This document shows positions 19,268 to 29,241 of a stretch of 64,000 bases of DNA, piece by piece. The notes under the pieces were generated by a model that ran no database searches, was not told the DNA's origin, and was given only the letters and a program-made list of their open reading frames with translations. Each line of letters starts with the position of its first letter. Within the stretch, counting starts at the first letter, position 1. Source of the DNA: Cordylochernes scorpioides (Eukaryota > Arthropoda > Arachnida > Pseudoscorpiones > Chernetidae); the NCBI GenBank assembly GCA_030710605.1, contig CP092877.1:68165993-68229992 (forward strand), read 5' to 3'. The translations under genes were made by a program, and so were the position numbers.

Positions 19268-19624
19268 TTAAAGTACCTTGAAATGGCTGATGCTGGCTGG
19301 AGTTGATCTCTGGGGATGGTTGTAGGGAAGAAGGCTGCTTGTTGCGTGGGATCCATCGAAAGGAGAGATGAGGGCTTCCTCCGCACGAGGCACGGCTAGT
19401 CCCCGAATGGCGTCTGTTAGGCGGCTTACTAGGTCTTCGTAGTGGGGCTGCATGTTGGTGAGGGCATCCGCGACGTGTTCGTCTTCGACCTCCGTCATCC
19501 TCTGCTTGCTGCTGTCCTCAGTTATCCTGTCGACTTTAACGGGTTCTGTGGTAATCCCGAAGTGGAATGTGCTGGGCAGTCGTGGTAGTGGGTGAGTGAT
19601 GGGATTCCCGCACTGGGACAGCAA
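19268..19624 (-). pseudogene. Possible gag N-terminal fragment
   Basis: A 118-codon frame on the minus strand beginning inside the right LTR. A likelier start is the later Met of MTEVEDEHVADAL. The segment HYEDLVSRLTDAIRGL followed by ISPFDGSH resembles the linker and the start of the capsid region in some gypsy/BEL Gag proteins (an xFDGS motif opens many capsids). The frame stops soon after, with no zinc knuckle, protease or RT. This is weak evidence for the orientation of the element. Confidence 0.35.
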
Positions 19625-20149
19625 GAGACAGAGGCAGGTCTAGATGGTAAACTCCAAGAAGTAGAGGTAGACCACGGACGAAGGTAGTCGGACCATGGAC
19701 GTCACGGATGCCCTAAGTCTACATCGCGGATAGGGGTGAGAAGTCTGACTGACCGTATAACGGCGTCGCTCTGAAACAACTAAAACTACAACTACTCAAC
19801 TCTCTTTTGTCCCATTTCTGGGCTCCTTATATACTCAGACTCTGGCATGTGGTGGCGCGTTTTGATTGGCCCCCAGAAAACACGCCACCTGTCAAGCGTT
19901 GATTATTAATGATGTCTGGCCACGTGTCGGCCACCTGCTGACGGGGGAATGAACTCATTAGCATAAACACCTGTTAGTCTGGGTTGTTTATCACGTCTGG
20001 CCTTTGTCCTCTGTACTACCTCTACTCCTTTTGTTTTATTTGTCATTTCTATTATTATACAAGGTCGATACATATTTTTATATACAGATATGGGGTTATA
20101 ATAAACATTAGAAGAAGATTGTGCTCTATCTACCTTAAAATATACTACA
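19547..20149. repeat. Right LTR (603 bp) of the non-coding LTR element
   Basis: Same length and ends as 14784-15386. Followed by TATATATGTCG, the continuation of the A/B junction. Confidence 0.9.
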
Positions 20150-21900
20150 TATATATGTCGTATTCTATATGTTGTACATATACAATGTTATACATATACA
20201 ATGTTGTACATATACAATGTTGTACATAGGAATGTTCTACATTGAAACACTAAGCCTGATGGATCGCCTTTTGACTCAAACCAAGCCTGATGTATCTTAA
20301 AAATGGCGTTCAATAAAAATAAACCTCTGAAAGAACAGGACAGTACCCAAGAAAGGTCGAATTACAAGTCGTTGACATTGTCCAAGTAACTCAGGGAGGA
20401 TGTGAACATATCGGCCATGCTAGTTCTTGATCACTTTCTCTGTTATTTAACGTTAGCTTAAGTGACCGAAAAATATTTTATAATTTTTTCCAAGTTGTAA
20501 GAAATGCCTACATTTTATATATATATAAGGAGGATTATATGTATTAATTTAACTCCAAAATATAGTGCATACCGCGTGAAAACCAAGTTATAAAGAATGG
20601 ACTCGGTGACCTAAAAAGAGAGCTTAAAGAAAGACATTTACCTAAATGTTAACTAGACACGGTGAGGGCTCCACGTGATATCTAGATACATAACACAGAG
20701 GGGGTTAGAGGTAGACTATACACACCGTCATGTATTGCTCTACACACCTGAACCCAACTTCCCAATTCCGACAACTCGATGAACTCGTTGAGTTCACTAT
20801 TGGACAACAAAGTAAAATTGAGCGGACTAGAGACCGAAAACAGAACTGCTGACACTGCCAACGCTGAAAGCCGGACTTAACGTCACACGCGAGGCCTCCC
20901 ATCGGAGTTTTGCACCAGAACCAGCAGACTAGTAATCAGTACCTAGTCCTGGGTCTGTGGAGCGAGCCAAGCTGCCGGAGGAGAAGTTGAGTACCAATCC
21001 ACGTTATGTGACACAGGGTTAAAGTAGTGGGTCCTCCCGCCCAACGTGGAATGGTAAATGACCACAGCCCCTGCTGTGATCATCACTGGAGTGTAAGCGC
21101 TAAAACCCGCCCCGCTGTCAATAGCTACTGTCTAACACTAGCTAGATCCTGCAACAACGCCGTTAGTAGAGCTGGAACACAGGGAAGTCACGGCTCTCCA
21201 TCTGGAACATCTGTTACACACAGCAGCCTAGAATTCAGACTTTATGGTCAACAGATTGCTATTGTCACCGAGTCGCTTTTTTATCCTTGGTATTCAAGCG
21301 GTTTGTAAGCTTTTTTATTATATCTGATTTTTGATGTAATTTGACTTAGAAAAGTTCAAAGCTCACAAGAAGAGCTTCCAACTATGACATAGAAACTCCT
21401 AACATTTTTGTTGAAACCAATCAATTCACGGAGCAGCTCTAATCAGCAATCCAAAAGACAACAGATTCCTCCAACACAATCTTTAAATTTAAACCTCTCT
21501 CTGAGTGCTTAATATTTGCAAACTATTTTTTTGGACATATATGTAATTTACTATGGTTATGCTCATATATCTAGAGAGAGCTTAGACTACTTTCTAATAA
21601 AACTTTTAAAAATTGTTTTTAATTTATTTTTGTTGTTGGGTCATCAGAATGGTACTCTGTTTCAATATAAATCTACTTGACTGAGAAACGGAGCTTTTCT
21701 TTCCTTAAATATAACAGAGCTGAGCTTCTACTATCTTGATTATAGTTGCTATCTCAGCATATGTGATGGTCCAAGTTAGATAAATTTAGTGCGTAAATAT
21801 GTGAAACAGATTTCTTAAAGAATATTAATATTGGTATAAAAGAAGTTCAATTGGCGTCATGTTGATTTCTATCAATCCAACCAATCATTGGGCCAGTTCA
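20150..21900 (+). repeat. Large repeat B, copy 1
   Basis: Collinear with 62410-64000 and, for its first half, with 51655-52876. It includes a GC-richer part (20700-21310) with a 93-codon open frame (21027-21308) also open at 63250-63531, the two versions differing at several residues. I recognise no domain. CAACTCGATGAACTCGTTGAG near 20766 is a short palindrome. It always follows repeat A. Confidence 0.8.
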
Positions 21901-22236
21901 CATCACGTGATATTTATCCAACTTCTGGTTGGCTGATGGTGTATCAAGATTTGGTGATCAAGAAGCTTGGTCTGTCCAGCTGACATTGTGGCCCTCATCA
22001 GTAGACACCAGAGTTGACATCTGAGATTGATACAAGAGTTGGATTTATTTGGTTTAATGTCTTCGGTATGATTGTCAGGGTGAATTCTTACCTGCATTCT
22101 TCAACATATTGGTATTTAAATTCATAATAAATGTTGTAATATTCCCGTAATATATTTTTTACTTCTTTTTTTTTCATTCTAAATTTGCGCCAGTATTTTC
22201 TCGTTATCATTACATATTGGATTATATAAAAAATAT
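21901..22236. other. Non-coding sequence before the gap
   Basis: Contains CTGATGAGGGCC on the minus strand near 21990-22010 without the GAAA strand, probably a decayed relative of the ribozyme repeats. Nothing else recognised. Confidence 0.35.
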
Positions 22237-22336
22237 NNNNNNNNNNNNNNNNNNNNNNNNNNNNNNNNNNNNNNNNNNNNNNNNNNNNNNNNNNNNNNNN
22301 NNNNNNNNNNNNNNNNNNNNNNNNNNNNNNNNNNNN
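22237..22336. other. Assembly gap (100 N)
   Basis: Exactly 100 N, the usual placeholder for a gap of unknown size. Sequence on the two sides may not be adjacent. Confidence 0.99.
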
Positions 22337-22425
22337 CACCGCAAACTAGTGGCCTCAGGTTGGTGACAAAGTGACAACTGAAAAGTGTCTACCTGGAAAC
22401 CCTGCTATGACACTTGGTATGTGTG
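22337..22425. mobile_element. Fragment of the 324-bp hammerhead TIR element
   Basis: CCGCAAACTAGTGGCCTC and GTGTCTACCTGGAAACC correspond to the part just left of the ribozyme in the element at 4852-5175. The copy is cut by the gap, and the core is not recognisable. Confidence 0.6.
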
Positions 22426-22482
22426 ATTAATTAAATGCAATGAGCACATCTCCCATCTATTTTAAAACCTATACAAAACTAA

Positions 22483-22612
22483 AAAAAATTCCCCCACCGG
22501 GAATCGAACCCGGGCCTCTTGGGTGAGAGCCAGGTATCCTAGCCACTAGACCACATGGGAGAACAGGGAAGCCCGGGGTTCGATTCTCGGCATGGAATTT
22601 TTATTTTTTTTT
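22483..22612. mobile_element. tRNA-derived retroposed insertion with 14-bp duplication
   Basis: Flanked by CTATACAAAACTAA on both sides (22469-22482, 22613-22626). Inside are a minus-strand tRNA-Glu-like gene and a plus-strand tRNA 3' half (GGGGTTCGATTCTCGGCATGGAA), each followed by a T-run in its own direction, i.e. convergent Pol III-type units with terminators outward. A retroposed inverted pair is the simplest reading. Confidence 0.65.
22489..22560 (-). tRNA. tRNA-Glu (CTC)-like gene, possibly a pseudogene
   Basis: 72 nt on the minus strand. Box A region GTGGTCTAGTGGCTAGGAT, anticodon loop CTCTCAC with anticodon CTC, T arm CCCGGGTTCGATTCCCGG perfect, discriminator A, followed by a T-run that could end Pol III transcription. 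The acceptor stem TCCCATG/TGGGGGA has an A-G mismatch and two G-U pairs, and the anticodon stem has one C-A mismatch. The flanking 14-bp duplication suggests it is a retroposed copy, so function is doubtful. Confidence 0.7.
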
Positions 22613-22664
22613 CTATACAAAACTAATAACTGTTTGATAAAGCACAATTTGGATTATAGATTAT

Positions 22665-22808
22665 AATAAAAGAAAACAAGACCTAATCCAAATAATTTAT
22701 TAGTGTGTGACGTTTCGGCAACAACATTGTCACCATCATCAGATGTTGCCGAAACGTCACACACTAATAAATTATTTGGATTAGGTCTTGTTTTCTTTTA
22801 TTATAATA
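22665..22808. mobile_element. Palindromic MITE with hammerhead-like core
   Basis: Arms AAGACCTAATCCAAATAATT and complement, then GTGTGTGACGTTTCGGCAAC inward on both sides. On the minus strand CTGATGA-T-GGTGACA...TGTTGCC-GAAACGTC resembles a hammerhead with a 7-bp helix II, but an extra T follows CTGATGA and helix I is poor. Relatives: 27500-27750, 29690-29870, 33120-33270, and a core-less copy at 26895-26955. Confidence 0.6.
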
Positions 22809-22810
22809 AC

Positions 22811-23702
22811 TGTTTCTTTCTTGATTTGTTTATTTTCAAGAACGAAGTTTGTTAAGTTTGAGTACAGATATTTATTTCATGTAATTATTGATGCCAAAAA
22901 GGCCTTTCATTTGTTATTTTTCACCTAGAGAACAATGCTCAATATTTTAAATTCTGGCCTCATATTGTTCGCTAAATGTCTTCACCAAGAATATTCCTCT
23001 TTTGTTTGTTGTGTTTTGACCTTTGATGACTATATGGACAAATATTCTCCAATTTTATCTGTTGGTGACTCGCAACTATATGAATAATTAGATATTTGGC
23101 CCATATAGGTTTCTCAGCAGTGCATAATACAGAAGTGGTTTGCCAGTACCTTCTGTCTATGCTGTTGACTATATAAATTTGGCTCTTCCACCTTTTGGGG
23201 AGATTTCTTCCCCCCCAAGGACAAGTAGATGTCCTTCTTTATTACAAGAATGAAGTCCAAAGCTTATTTTAGCTTTAATTTGGTCCCTTTTGTGTTAACC
23301 ATCCCATTAGGATTTTGTCTGTCCTCTACTGGAGTTGTACTCACTACTGGGAAGTCTTCTTCTTTCTTATCTCCACCCAATCACACTAAGGTATCAAGCT
23401 TGTAAAGCTTGAGACTTTTGATGGTGTCTGCCGGGGAAGAGTAGAGTTCATCAATGGATGAGTCAATACAGTACACTGGGAAGTACAAATCCTAATCCCA
23501 ATGAATGGAGAACCCCTATTTGTACACTGGGAAGTAAAAATAAGGGTTTTTCATTCATTGGGACAGAGACCAAATGGCATTTCTCCTCCAGTACTTTTAG
23601 CACTGGCTATATAAGAAAAATGGTCAAGTACAAAATTGAGCAGTTAACTGGCGAAACTACTTGGAGGATTCTCAACTGATAATTTCAGTAAGTATGGATT
23701 TA
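22811..23702. other. Non-coding stretch
   Basis: No gene. At 23350-23460 there is a fragment of the fold-back repeat family (CTTATCTCCACCCAATC, AAGCTTG, GATGGTGTCTG). At 23475-23560 TACACTGGGAAGTA occurs twice next to inverted ATTCATTGGGA motifs. Confidence 0.4.
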
Positions 23703-24031
23703 TTTCAACAAAGTTTTTTTTTGCTTATCCCTAGTACACATGGTACAGGCCATGATAATCATGGTGGGTAGAAGTAGACGACTGCTTTTACTGTAAGTGC
23801 ACCACATGTCTACACATATGAAAAGCAGTTTGACTTTGCACTTACAAATAAATGTGCCAGAGCCCCGTTTGATTACTTGCACTCGTTGGTGGAGTTGGGA
23901 CTTTTGCAAGAATAGGGGAACATTGGAGCATTTTTTTTTTTAAATAAAAAAAAGTGCCCAATGCGTGAATCGAACGCGGGTCATAGTGGTCGAAAAACCA
24001 ACGGTTTATACCAGCCTTCCACTGACCCCCC
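23703..24031 (-). mobile_element. tRNA-derived SINE, full length
   Basis: Head at 24031 (GGTCAGTGGAAGGCTGG), box B-like GCGTTCGATTCACGC, body shared with the other copies, and a 3' end TAGGGATAAGC followed by an A-rich tail (plus-strand T-run from 23701). A further 3' fragment lies at 24060-24170. Confidence 0.75.
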
Positions 24032-24224
24032 ACGTGTAAATTAGTTTCTAATTTGGAAAACATGGTGCAAGCCATGATAATCATGACAGGTAGTTTGAGA
24101 TAAGTTGTAAAAACAGCATTTATAAAAATGTAGTTTTACTTTGCACATGCAAGATGCCAGAGTGGTAGTTGTCTGTATTGATTGATGGGAATGAACTATG
24201 TAAGAATTGGTATCCATTAAACTC

Positions 24225-24468
24225 TATATATAAAATGAAATCGTTTGAGCACGAATGTTTCTTTTATACACAATACAAACTTCTACTGTCCTTACTGCGA
24301 TGAAAAATATATTAGGAGGGCTTGGCTCATCAGTGGTAAACCCTCCTAGTGGTTTTGCTAATTTAATCCCCCAGACTGTTTCATATATTTTTCATCGCAG
24401 TAAGGACAGTAGAGGTTTGTATTGTGTATAAAAGAAACATTCATGCTTAAATCCTTTCATTTTATATA
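24225..24468. mobile_element. TIR form of the 373-bp ribozyme family
   Basis: Inverted arms of about 85 bp (TATATAAAATGAAAT...TCGCAGTAAGGACAGTAG) surround a 67-bp centre that is exactly the split hammerhead domain. Here the element is a palindrome-flanked ribozyme with nothing else inside, and looks older than the 7.2-8.9 kb array. Confidence 0.7.
24313..24379 (-). ncRNA. Decayed split hammerhead-like domain
   Basis: CACCA-type strand, CTGATGA and GTC are kept, but GAAA has become AAAA and the helix I, II and III complements each carry uncompensated mismatches. Probably inactive. Confidence 0.4.
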
Positions 24469-24567
24469 CAGTTAAACCTGTCTGTAATATCTTTCAGAGT
24501 TATTGTCTGAATCCCGATATACATGCTGAAATATATAACTTCCTTAAGTTTTGTCCATAAGTGTATA

Positions 24568-24719
24568 CAGTTAAACCTGTCTAAAGCCTCCCCTCTAAAT
24601 AGCGCCTCCCTCTCTATAGCGGCCGATTTTAAATACGTAGTATGATGCGATTTACATTAAAAGTGATCTCTCTATAGCACCCTATATTGGTGAGTCCCAA
24701 GAGGGGCGCTATAGACATG
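24568..24719. mobile_element. pogo-like MITE, diverged
   Basis: Left end CAGTTAAACCTGTCTAAAG after TA; right end GGGGCGCTATAGACATG. A separate left-end fragment is at 24469-24500. Same family as 44491-44650. Confidence 0.65.
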
Positions 24720-24988
24720 TATATAGATGGTGCGTTATTACTTTGTATTAAACTCATTTATTGATATTTTTGGAAGTACTCTGCTTGTTTCCAATCTTTG
24801 CTATAGATTCCCAAAATTGACATATCCGCCATATTTCTTGTGATAGATAACTGTGGTTATCTTTATTTGCATAGTGATGTCGTCATGTGATAAAACATGT
24901 TGTTATCAACTGGGGTTCTCAAGGTAAGTAACTGGACCTAATAAAAAGTAAATTATATACATGTGCATCTTCATCTACTATTTTCATA

Positions 24989-25310
24989 GGGGGTCGGTGG
25001 AAGGATGGTCTAAACCATTGGTTTTCAACCACTACAACCCGGGTTTGATTCCCACATTAGGGCACTTTTTTCTGATTTGAAAAAAATGCTCCAATGGCCC
25101 CCCGATTCTTGAAAAAGTTCAACTCCACCAGCGAGTGCAAGTAACTAAACGGGGCTCTGGCATATTTGTAAGTGCAAAGTCGAACTGCTTTTCATATGTG
25201 TAGACATGTAGTATACTTATAGTAAAAAGCAGTCGCCAACTTCTACCCACCATGATTATCATGGCCTGTACCATATATTCTAGGGATAAGCAAAAAAATA
25301 ATAATAAAAA
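24989..25310 (+). mobile_element. tRNA-derived SINE, full length
   Basis: Starts GGGGGTCGGTGGAAGGATGG (box A-like), then GGGTTTGATTCCCAC (box B-like), a body of about 250 bp and a 3' end TAGGGATAAGCAAAAAAATA. The best copy for defining the family. Confidence 0.8.
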
Positions 25311-25504
25311 ACTATTTTCATTCTTATCAACAGTGTCAACCATTTAGATAATAAAAAACATATATTGGATTGAATATAAATATTTATTTGCCAATAGTTC
25401 AGTTGTCGTAACCCCAACCTTTGTTGACATTACATTTTGAATAAACAAACTTGGAGTCATATAACATCATTATCAACAGAGTCAATTATAATTACAGATA
25501 TGCT

Positions 25505-25650
25505 TTTAACACAAAGCAATAACGCGCCATCTATACATATAGAACAAAAGGATTCAAAAGCGCGAATGTTTCTTTTAAACATAAAACAAACTTCTACTGT
25601 CCTTACTGCGAAGAAAAAATGTCGCGCTTTTGAATCCTTTTGTTAGGAAT
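25505..25650. mobile_element. Core-less copy of the 373-bp family
   Basis: Starts TTAACACAAAGCAATAACG (the unit end) and continues with CAAAAGCGCGAATGTTTC and TCTACTGTCCTTACTGCG, then folds back to CGCGCTTTTGAATCC. The ribozyme-like centre is deleted. Confidence 0.65.
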
Positions 25651-25671
25651 GCTTTTAATTATATATAAAAA

Positions 25672-26020
25672 CTAGACGGGTGACCCGGGCTTCGCCCCGG
25701 GATTGACCCGTGTGCATATCTACCCGAGTGATATATATTTAGATAAGATTTTTTTAAATAATTGTTTGTTATTAGCATTATCTATTTGTTTGCATCAGCA
25801 TAATTTAATCTAATCTTTGATAGAGGGCGCTGTTCGTGAGCTAAGTTGAATAATTTGAATATATAGTTTTAATAATTGATTTATATATATTTTTAAATAG
25901 CCTATTGTCTTTCCCGTATTTTTTTTACCTATGTATGGAAATTTTGGTTTGATTTAGTGAACTACTGCGAATTTGTATACCGGACATACATACAAACATT
26001 GATTTTTATATATATATAGA
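25672..26020 (-). mobile_element. Non-autonomous Helitron
   Basis: On the minus strand it starts TCTATATATATATAAAAATC and ends with the hairpin CCCGGGGCGAAGCCCGGG followed by CTAG. The flanks are A and T, the Helitron AT target. No Rep/helicase. Confidence 0.85.
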
Positions 26021-26195
26021 TGTTTTTTTTTGTTTCAATTCTAAGAAAACCATTTTTTTCTTATCTTCTATCTTGTTTACACACTTGATAACAGTAACTA
26101 TTTAAAAAAAAATCTGCGATTTTTTTTCTCATTCTTGGGCTCAAAAATCATACACTTTGGTAAATGAATTTAAAAAATGTTTACATGTTCTTTTA

Positions 26196-26376
26196 CAGTA
26201 GGACCTCCATGAAGGGACATGCATGCTAGCAAATGCCTCTATACAAAGGACAGCTTTCTTTTCCCCCAAATCACCATTTTTCCCAATTAGTTACTCTCTG
26301 GTAAGAAGATACTTCTCTCTAAAACGACATTTTGACTCTGCAACTAGGTGTTGTTCTTTACATATAGGTTCTACTG
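26196..26376. mobile_element. pogo/Tigger-like MITE
   Basis: Ends CAGTAGGACCTCC and AGGTTCTACTG, flanked by TA on both sides. 181 bp, no transposase. Confidence 0.65.
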
Positions 26377-27276
26377 TATGTTTACATGTGGATCTTGGGC
26401 ATTTTTTTGGTGTCTGCAAAGTTTTGAGCTTTTTTTTTCTGGAATTGGATACATCTTGGATGTCCTTTTTCTTGTGGGGCTCTCCTATTACAGGTTGAGG
26501 TCAGGTTACCTCCTTTGTCATAATAAATCTCTTCAGGTTTTGCCTGCCAAACTTAGGGAAAACCACTTAATTTACCAAAACCACTCTGGTACACAACTGT
26601 TTTATTAAGGACAAAGTTTGCCAATCCAACTCTTTTTTTTTCTTTCTTCTTCTTGTAACCATATAAAAATCACCTCTTTCAAGGTGACCCTACTATTAGG
26701 GTTCCAAAGACAGCAAACTTCCAGTCTGTTGAAGACCTTATTAGAGGGATTTTACTGTGTATAAGTGTTGGGTAAAATGTAATCATGACTGCATTTTCTA
26801 TAATTACAAGTAAATTTAAAAGATACAATTTGTATTATAGATTAGAAACAATATACATGTATAATAAAATGTATAACAAATACAACAATTATAGAAAAAA
26901 ATAAGACCTAATCCATGGATTAGGTCTTATTTTCTTTTATTATAATCTATAATCCAAATTGTGCAGATTAGAAACACAATATATAATAAAACATATAACA
27001 AATACAATAAATTAAATTAATAAATAGTATGTATAATATAATACACATATTAATTCTGGATCTACATTGTGTTTCTATAATACAGTAATATCATGATTAC
27101 ATTTTGTCAACACTGATATAAACTACTTGTGTCTAAATGAAGTAATGTAATTTTTTTTTTGAAGTTTGCAGGATATGTACTCCTAGGGTCATCAGGAGAA
27201 CATCTATGGAGGAATACATCTGTGGAGGGATGCACCTAAGGAATCAAAGGAGAGGTTGATACATTTTTTGACCTTA
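26377..27276. other. AT-rich non-coding stretch
   Basis: Contains the core-less palindrome of the 22665 family (AAGACCTAATCCATGGATTAGG, about 26895-26955) between sequences reading TATAATCTATAATCCAAATTG. Nothing else recognised. Confidence 0.4.
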
Positions 27277-27284
27277 CTGTGGAG

Positions 27285-27430
27285 CAGTGTTGGGCAAATA
27301 TTAATTAAAATGATTTATTAAAGATTAACAATTGATTAATTGTTAATTGTAATTTTCACAATTAACAATTGATTAATTGTTAATTGCACTTCAATTTAAT
27401 TGAAAAATATTTTTTTAATGCCCAACACTG
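27285..27430. mobile_element. hAT-type MITE, 146 bp
   Basis: Ends CAGTGTTGGGCA and TGCCCAACACTG, with a perfect 8-bp target duplication CTGTGGAG (27277-27284, 27431-27438). The interior is a tandem of ATTAACAATTGATTAATTGT motifs. Confidence 0.9.
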
Positions 27431-27499
27431 CTGTGGAGGAATACAACTTAAGGAATCAAAGGAGAGCTTGACCAAGGAGAAAAATAGACAGCTACCAGA

Positions 27500-27750
27500 T
27501 AATAAGACCAAATAAATTAATAGTGTGTGACGTTTCAGTAACAGCGTTGTTACCATCATCAGACAAAATAATTTTATTCTTTAAAATTTCACAGAAAAAT
27601 ATCACAGCATGTTTTTTTATATTATATTTAAGAACATGCTGTGATATTTTTTTCTCATTTATTCTTTTGGCTGAAGATGGTAACAACACTGTTACCAAAA
27701 TGTCATACACGATTAATTTATTTGGATTAGGTCTTATTTTCTTGTATCTA
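27500..27750. mobile_element. Palindromic MITE with hammerhead-like ends
   Basis: Left inner arm GTGTGTGACGTTTCAGTAAC; right arm ACCAAAATGTCATACAC. On the minus strand of the left arm: CTGATGA-T-GGTAACA-ACGC-TGTTACT-GAAACGTC (27565-27533). Helix II is good, but the extra T and the 3-bp helix I make activity doubtful. A second palindrome (AACATGCTGTGATATTTTT) occupies the centre. Confidence 0.6.
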
Positions 27751-27777
27751 TAATCCAAATTGTGCTTTATCATGCAT

Positions 27778-27870
27778 CTGATGAGGGCCAACAGCCCGAA
27801 ACGCGTCCGTGGTTAGCTTTTCTTGTTTAATCAAGAATGGGTATTTGGCCAATTCTGGAATAATTAAAAA
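27778..27870 (+). repeat. Retrozyme fragment, plus strand
   Basis: Starts at the ribozyme core itself: CTGATGA (27778-27784), GGGC-CAACA-GCCC, GAAA (27798-27801), GTC (27805-27807), then CGTGGTTAGC and the TTAATCAAGAA palindrome. The sequence before the core does not pair with CGTGG, so helix I is missing and the copy cannot cleave alone. Confidence 0.7.
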
Positions 27871-28444
27871 TAAAATTTATCATTGAAAGATGGATCTAAT
27901 AGAAAGGTCTGGAATTGGAAAGTATGAAGAGTGTTTCTCAGAAAACAGTGTGAAATGGTGCACTACACTTTGTATTGAAGATGGCATCTGAGGATTAAAT
28001 TAGATGTGTTTTAGCAACACTATGTATATCCTTGTTGATGAATTTAACATAATGAGCTTTATTCTATTATGATAATATACACAAAGCTTTATTAAGACCA
28101 CCGGTCTTATACAGATTCACCACCAGAAGAAAAATAGATGAAGCTCCTATACTCCAGGCAGCACAGCACCCAACAACAGCCTCCTGGTCCTACACATGTC
28201 CAATATATCCTTGTTAGAAGAGAATATTAACACAAGACCAAATCTATTGATTTATTGATATAAATTGATTTTGTTATATTACCTTGTGTTTATAATCCTA
28301 AGTGTAGGCCTTATCATTGGTGAGAAGACTTTCACAGTCTGTAGCTTAGCAAGTATTGGAAAGAAAGAGTTAAATTGAATTTTAATCTCTTTAAGCTTCA
28401 ATGTCATAAAAACAATCTAAGTATATCAGTTTGATGATAGCAAC
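27871..28444. other. Non-coding stretch
   Basis: AT-rich, no recognisable gene, RNA or element ends. Confidence 0.4.
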
Positions 28445-28640
28445 AATATTGTAACAAAGTATTTATTAATTTTATTATTTTTATTAACAGAGTGGTTATT
28501 TTTATGTTTATATTTTTCTACTCTGTAAATTTCCCTTGTAGCTTATCTTTTGTTTACCATTCATAGTTTGTTCTTGCCTGAAATAAATTGTTGTCTTATC
28601 CCGAAGTTGGTCTTCCCTAATTTTCCATGTGGAAATATTA
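28445..28640 (-). mobile_element. Diverged solo LTR-like copy
   Basis: The reverse complement matches the solo LTR at 5218-5435 (for example AGAGTGGTTATTTTTATG, CTTTTGTTTACC, CTAATTTTCCATGTGG). Ends are eroded. Confidence 0.55.
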
Positions 28641-28756
28641 TCACAAAGTTATCTGAATATTCATCATCATTGTATAGAGATAGCTTTCCTTTTTGTTTTG
28701 CAAGTCTTTTACTATATTTTAATTCCAGACTATTCTCTGACATTATCAAGCCAAGC

Positions 28757-29241
28757 AGCGTTTGTACTCCATGTTAGGAGCGGCTGCACATGGCATCTGT
28801 TCCTCATGTCAGAGGCGGCCATTTCTTTTGGAGCTAAGTCTTCCTGCCACTGAGTAGTGCTTCCAGTCTTAATGACAAAGGCAGACACATTCTACTTCAC
28901 CCAGTCATGATGGTTGTCATTTTGATTAGATTGGCGCATCCATTGATGAGCTCTACTCATCCCCAGAAGACACCATCAAAAGTCTCAAGCTCTACAAGCT
29001 TGATACCCTTTTCTTCTTTCTTATCTCCACTCAATCATATTTGGGTATCAAGCTTGTAACTTTTGATGGGGTCTGTTGACAGCCATCGTGATTGGGTGAA
29101 GTAGAATGCATCTGCCTTTGTCATTAAGACTGGAAGCACTACTCAGTGGCAGGCCAACTTAGCTCCAAAAGAAATGGCCGCCTCTGACATGAGGAACAGA
29201 CGCCATGTGCAGCTGCTCCTAACATGGAGTACAAACGCTGC
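28757..29241. repeat. Fold-back element
   Basis: Inverted arms of about 165 bp, AGCGTTTGTACTCCATG... (28757-28921) and the complement ending CATGGAGTACAAACGCT (29079-29241). The centre also folds around TATCAAGCTT. Parts of one arm recur at 2385-2530, 23350-23460 and 32740-32920. The mariner element at 30094 is inserted in another fragment of the family. Confidence 0.65.

Larger units (their letters stand above)
14784..20149. mobile_element. LTR element with a long non-coding interior (LARD-like)
   Basis: Two 603-bp LTRs flank 4160 bp with no pol domain. It sits exactly at the A/B junction, which is uninterrupted at 62400-62415. The interior is AT-rich and has diverged copies of a roughly 300-bp purine-rich block between about 15700 and 17850. 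A short gag-like frame next to the right LTR suggests minus-strand transcription, but there is no convincing primer site or polypurine tract in either direction. A large non-autonomous retrotransposon derivative is the best reading. Confidence 0.8.

Noticed and set aside
21027..21308. 93-residue protein gene in repeat B
   Set aside because: It is open in both complete copies but shows amino-acid changes and no domain; the evidence does not exceed a chance frame in a GC-richer repeat, so it is mentioned only within the repeat.
21980..22030. Further hammerhead on the minus strand (CTGATGAGGGCC)
   Set aside because: The GAAA strand and a closed helix II are missing, so only a decayed remnant is likely.
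28629..28853. 74-codon frame ending in the fold-back arm
   Set aside because: Its mirror-image sequence is present in the other arm and at 32815-32920; it is a repeat by-product.
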